DNA from: JBFAPK01 sp040676675
GTDB lineage: Bacteria > Actinomycetota > Actinomycetes > Mycobacteriales > Micromonosporaceae
Reading direction: 5' to 3'
DNA: 64,000 nucleotides
NCBI RefSeq assembly: GCF_040676675.1
Contig: NZ_JBFAPK010000016.1
Coordinates: 103,270 to 167,269 of the forward strand
The stretch's first letter is position 1. Each line of letters begins with the position of its first letter. The position numbers were made by a program, and so were the translations under genes. This document shows, in pieces, positions 62,891-64,000 of this stretch. The notes below the pieces were generated by a model. That model had not been told where the DNA came from, searched no databases, and worked only from the letters and a program-made list of their open reading frames with translations.

Positions 62891-63853
62891 GTGCCCGATC
62901 TCGCCCTCGCCGTCGACATCGGCGGAACCAAGCTCGCCGCCGCCCTCGTCGCGTCCGACGGCACCGTGCGGGAGCGGCGGGTACGCCCCACCGCCGCCGC
63001 CAGCGCGGACCCCGAGGCGGTCTGGCGCCCGCTCGCCGAACTGGTGGCCGAGGTCCGGGCGGCGGCCGGCGGGGATCCGATCGTCGGCGTGGGCGTCGGT
63101 ACGGCCGGCCCGATCCACCTGCCGGCCGGCACGATCAGTCCGGTCAACATCCACGCCTGGCGGGAGTTCCCGATGCTGGACCGGCTGGCCGAGGCGGTGC
63201 CCGGGGTGCCGGTCCGGCTGGCCGGTGACGGCGTCTGCGCCGCCGCGGGCGAGCACTGGCAGGGCGCCGGGCGCGGCGTCGACGACCTGCTGGTGCTGGT
63301 CGTCTCCACCGGGGTCGGCGGCGGGGTGGTGCAGGGCGGCCGGCTGGCCGCCGGCCCGACCGGCAACGCCGGGCACGTGGGCCACATGGTCGTCGAGGTC
63401 GACGGCGAGCCCTGCGCGTGCGGCGGCCGGGGCTGCGTGGAGGCGCTGGCCAGCGGCCCCAACATGGTGACCTGGGCGCTGCGCGCCGGCTGGCGGCCCC
63501 CGGTACCGGAGCCGACCGGGGTGGACCTCGCGGTCGCGGCCCGGGCCGGCGACGCGTACGCCCAGCGGGCCTTCCGGCGCTCGGCGCGCGCGGTGGCCGC
63601 CGGCATCGTCTCCGCGGCGGCCATGGCCGACCTGCGCCGGGTGGTGATCGGCGGCGGCGTGGCCGCCGCCGAGGACCTGCTCTTCCCGCCCCTTCGGGAG
63701 GCGGTGGCCGAGCACGCCAAGCTCGGCTTCCTGCGGGACCTGCGGGTCGAGCCGGCGAGCCTGGGTTCGTCGGCGGGGCTGGTCGGCGCCGCCGCGCTGA
63801 TCCACGAGCCGAAGGTCTACGGCGGCCCGGGCGTCGCCGCCACCGCCGGCTGA
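62891..63853 (+). CDS. ROK-family sugar kinase (glucokinase-like)
   Basis: This 320-residue ROK kinase has the phosphate-binding start LALAVDIGGTKLAAAL, GVGVGTAGPIHLPAG and LVVSTGVGGGVV. The zinc-binding motif GHVGHMVVEVDGEPCACGGRGCVEAL fits His-x9-Cys-x-Cys-Gly-x2-Gly-Cys, and RRVVIGGGVAA follows. It would phosphorylate glucose, N-acetylmannosamine or a related hexose; the residue set does not decide. GTG is preceded by GGGAG. It is divergent from LacI, and its kinase type fits use of the sugars released elsewhere in the window. Confidence 0.9.
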   Translation: MPDLALAVDIGGTKLAAALVASDGTVRERRVRPTAAASADPEAVWRPLAELVAEVRAAAGGDPIVGVGVGTAGPIHLPAGTISPVNIHAWREFPMLDRLAEAVPGVPVRLAGDGVCAAAGEHWQGAGRGVDDLLVLVVSTGVGGGVVQGGRLAAGPTGNAGHVGHMVVEVDGEPCACGGRGCVEALASGPNMVTWALRAGWRPPVPEPTGVDLAVAARAGDAYAQRAFRRSARAVAAGIVSAAAMADLRRVVIGGGVAAAEDLLFPPLREAVAEHAKLGFLRDLRVEPASLGSSAGLVGAAALIHEPKVYGGPGVAATAG

Positions 63854-63883
63854 CGCCCCGCCCGCCCGTCCCGCGCCACCCCT

Positions 63884-63922
63884 CCTCGCCGATCTAGGGC
63901 AAATCGTGGTGATCGGAGATCA
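63884..63922. repeat. Palindromic interspersed repeat, copy 2 (half)
   Basis: This copy matches 23215-23253 at 38 of 39 positions, differing only at 63914 (C for T). It includes the left 16-bp arm and the TGAT/ATCA mini-dyad. The right arm is absent; sequence changes abruptly into a coding-like frame. Confidence 0.8.
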
Positions 63923-64000
63923 CCCGCCACCTCGCCCGCCTCGACCCGTTCGACCTGCTCCTGATCGAGCAGCCGCTCGACGAGGAGGACGTACGCGGAC
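63919..64000 (+). pseudogene. 5'-truncated enolase-superfamily gene fragment
   Basis: The frame from ITRHLARLDPF reads on through DLLLIEQPLDEEDVRG to the window edge. This fits the second metal-ligand region of o-succinylbenzoate synthase/N-acylamino-acid racemase enzymes (LIEQPL). It is joined directly to the repeat, and a TGA at 63910-63912 closes the frame upstream, so the N-terminal two-thirds are missing. The rest lies outside the window. Confidence 0.6.

Overview
The window is a high-GC actinobacterial chromosome segment. Dense GTG/TTG starts, stop-start overlaps of 1-4 bases, Tat-like and lipobox leaders, Lsr2, a CvnA/roadblock pair and many LacI regulators next to glycoside hydrolases together suggest a filamentous, polysaccharide-degrading actinomycete. 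Micromonosporaceae is my best guess, inferred from style and not from any database match. It is a draft assembly: ten Ns lie at 28538-28547. I see no rRNA, tRNA, CRISPR array or complete transposon.

Layout. (1) 56-8430 is a galactose-catabolism island. A minus-strand operon encodes SDR dehydrogenase, GntR regulator, galactonate dehydratase, mutarotase-like protein, KDPG-type aldolase, PfkB-type sugar-acid kinase and SMP-30 lactonase. A divergent GH36 alpha-galactosidase faces it. Together they form a candidate complete oxidative (De Ley-Doudoroff) route from alpha-galactosides to pyruvate and glyceraldehyde-3-phosphate. (2) 8491-10917 is a SulP permease fused to a beta-carbonic anhydrase. (3) 11551-13800 holds a cytochrome P450 and an XRE regulator, with AT-richer flanks. 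(4) 14051-21812 holds a CvnA-like sensor and a roadblock protein, followed directly by a five-gene branched-chain-amino-acid-type ABC importer. (5) 21960-25220 holds a methyltransferase, a YjbR-like protein, a palindromic repeat element and a secreted GH30-ricin-B hydrolase. (6) 25601-34333 holds a LacI regulator, a Dpp/Opp-type ABC importer and a GH1 beta-glucosidase, which fits beta-glucoside uptake and hydrolysis. (7) 34484-38691 holds an Imm8-like orphan immunity gene, a phosphotransferase with a small upstream ORF, a MerR/SDR divergent pair with a textbook MerR promoter, and a DUF1775 protein. (8) 38722-46740 holds a DUF2264 protein, LacI, and a CUT1 sugar importer (binding protein and two permeases) with two matching operator candidates, then a 2-hydroxyacid dehydrogenase. 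(9) 47070-51179 holds a small membrane protein and a 1099-residue membrane NACHT-type NTPase. (10) 51451-56729 holds IclR, an epimerase-like SDR, YaaA, a mannonate-dehydratase-type enolase and Lsr2. (11) 56917-59996 holds a histidine kinase with a cyclic-nucleotide-type sensor, overlapping a response regulator fused to a thioredoxin-reductase-like flavoprotein. (12) 60426-64000 holds an L,D-transpeptidase, LacI, ROK kinase, a second copy of the 39-bp repeat, and a disrupted enolase-superfamily gene fragment at the right edge.

The general theme is carbohydrate scavenging under local LacI/GntR/IclR control, mixed with signalling modules. The best candidates for under-described biology are the complete galactose-oxidation island, the CvnA/roadblock-importer operon without its usual CvnC/CvnD partners, the HK plus RR-flavoprotein pair, the membrane NACHT protein, and the repeat that abuts a broken gene. 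Convergent gene pairs are separated by unusually long perfect-stem terminators (up to 18 bp).
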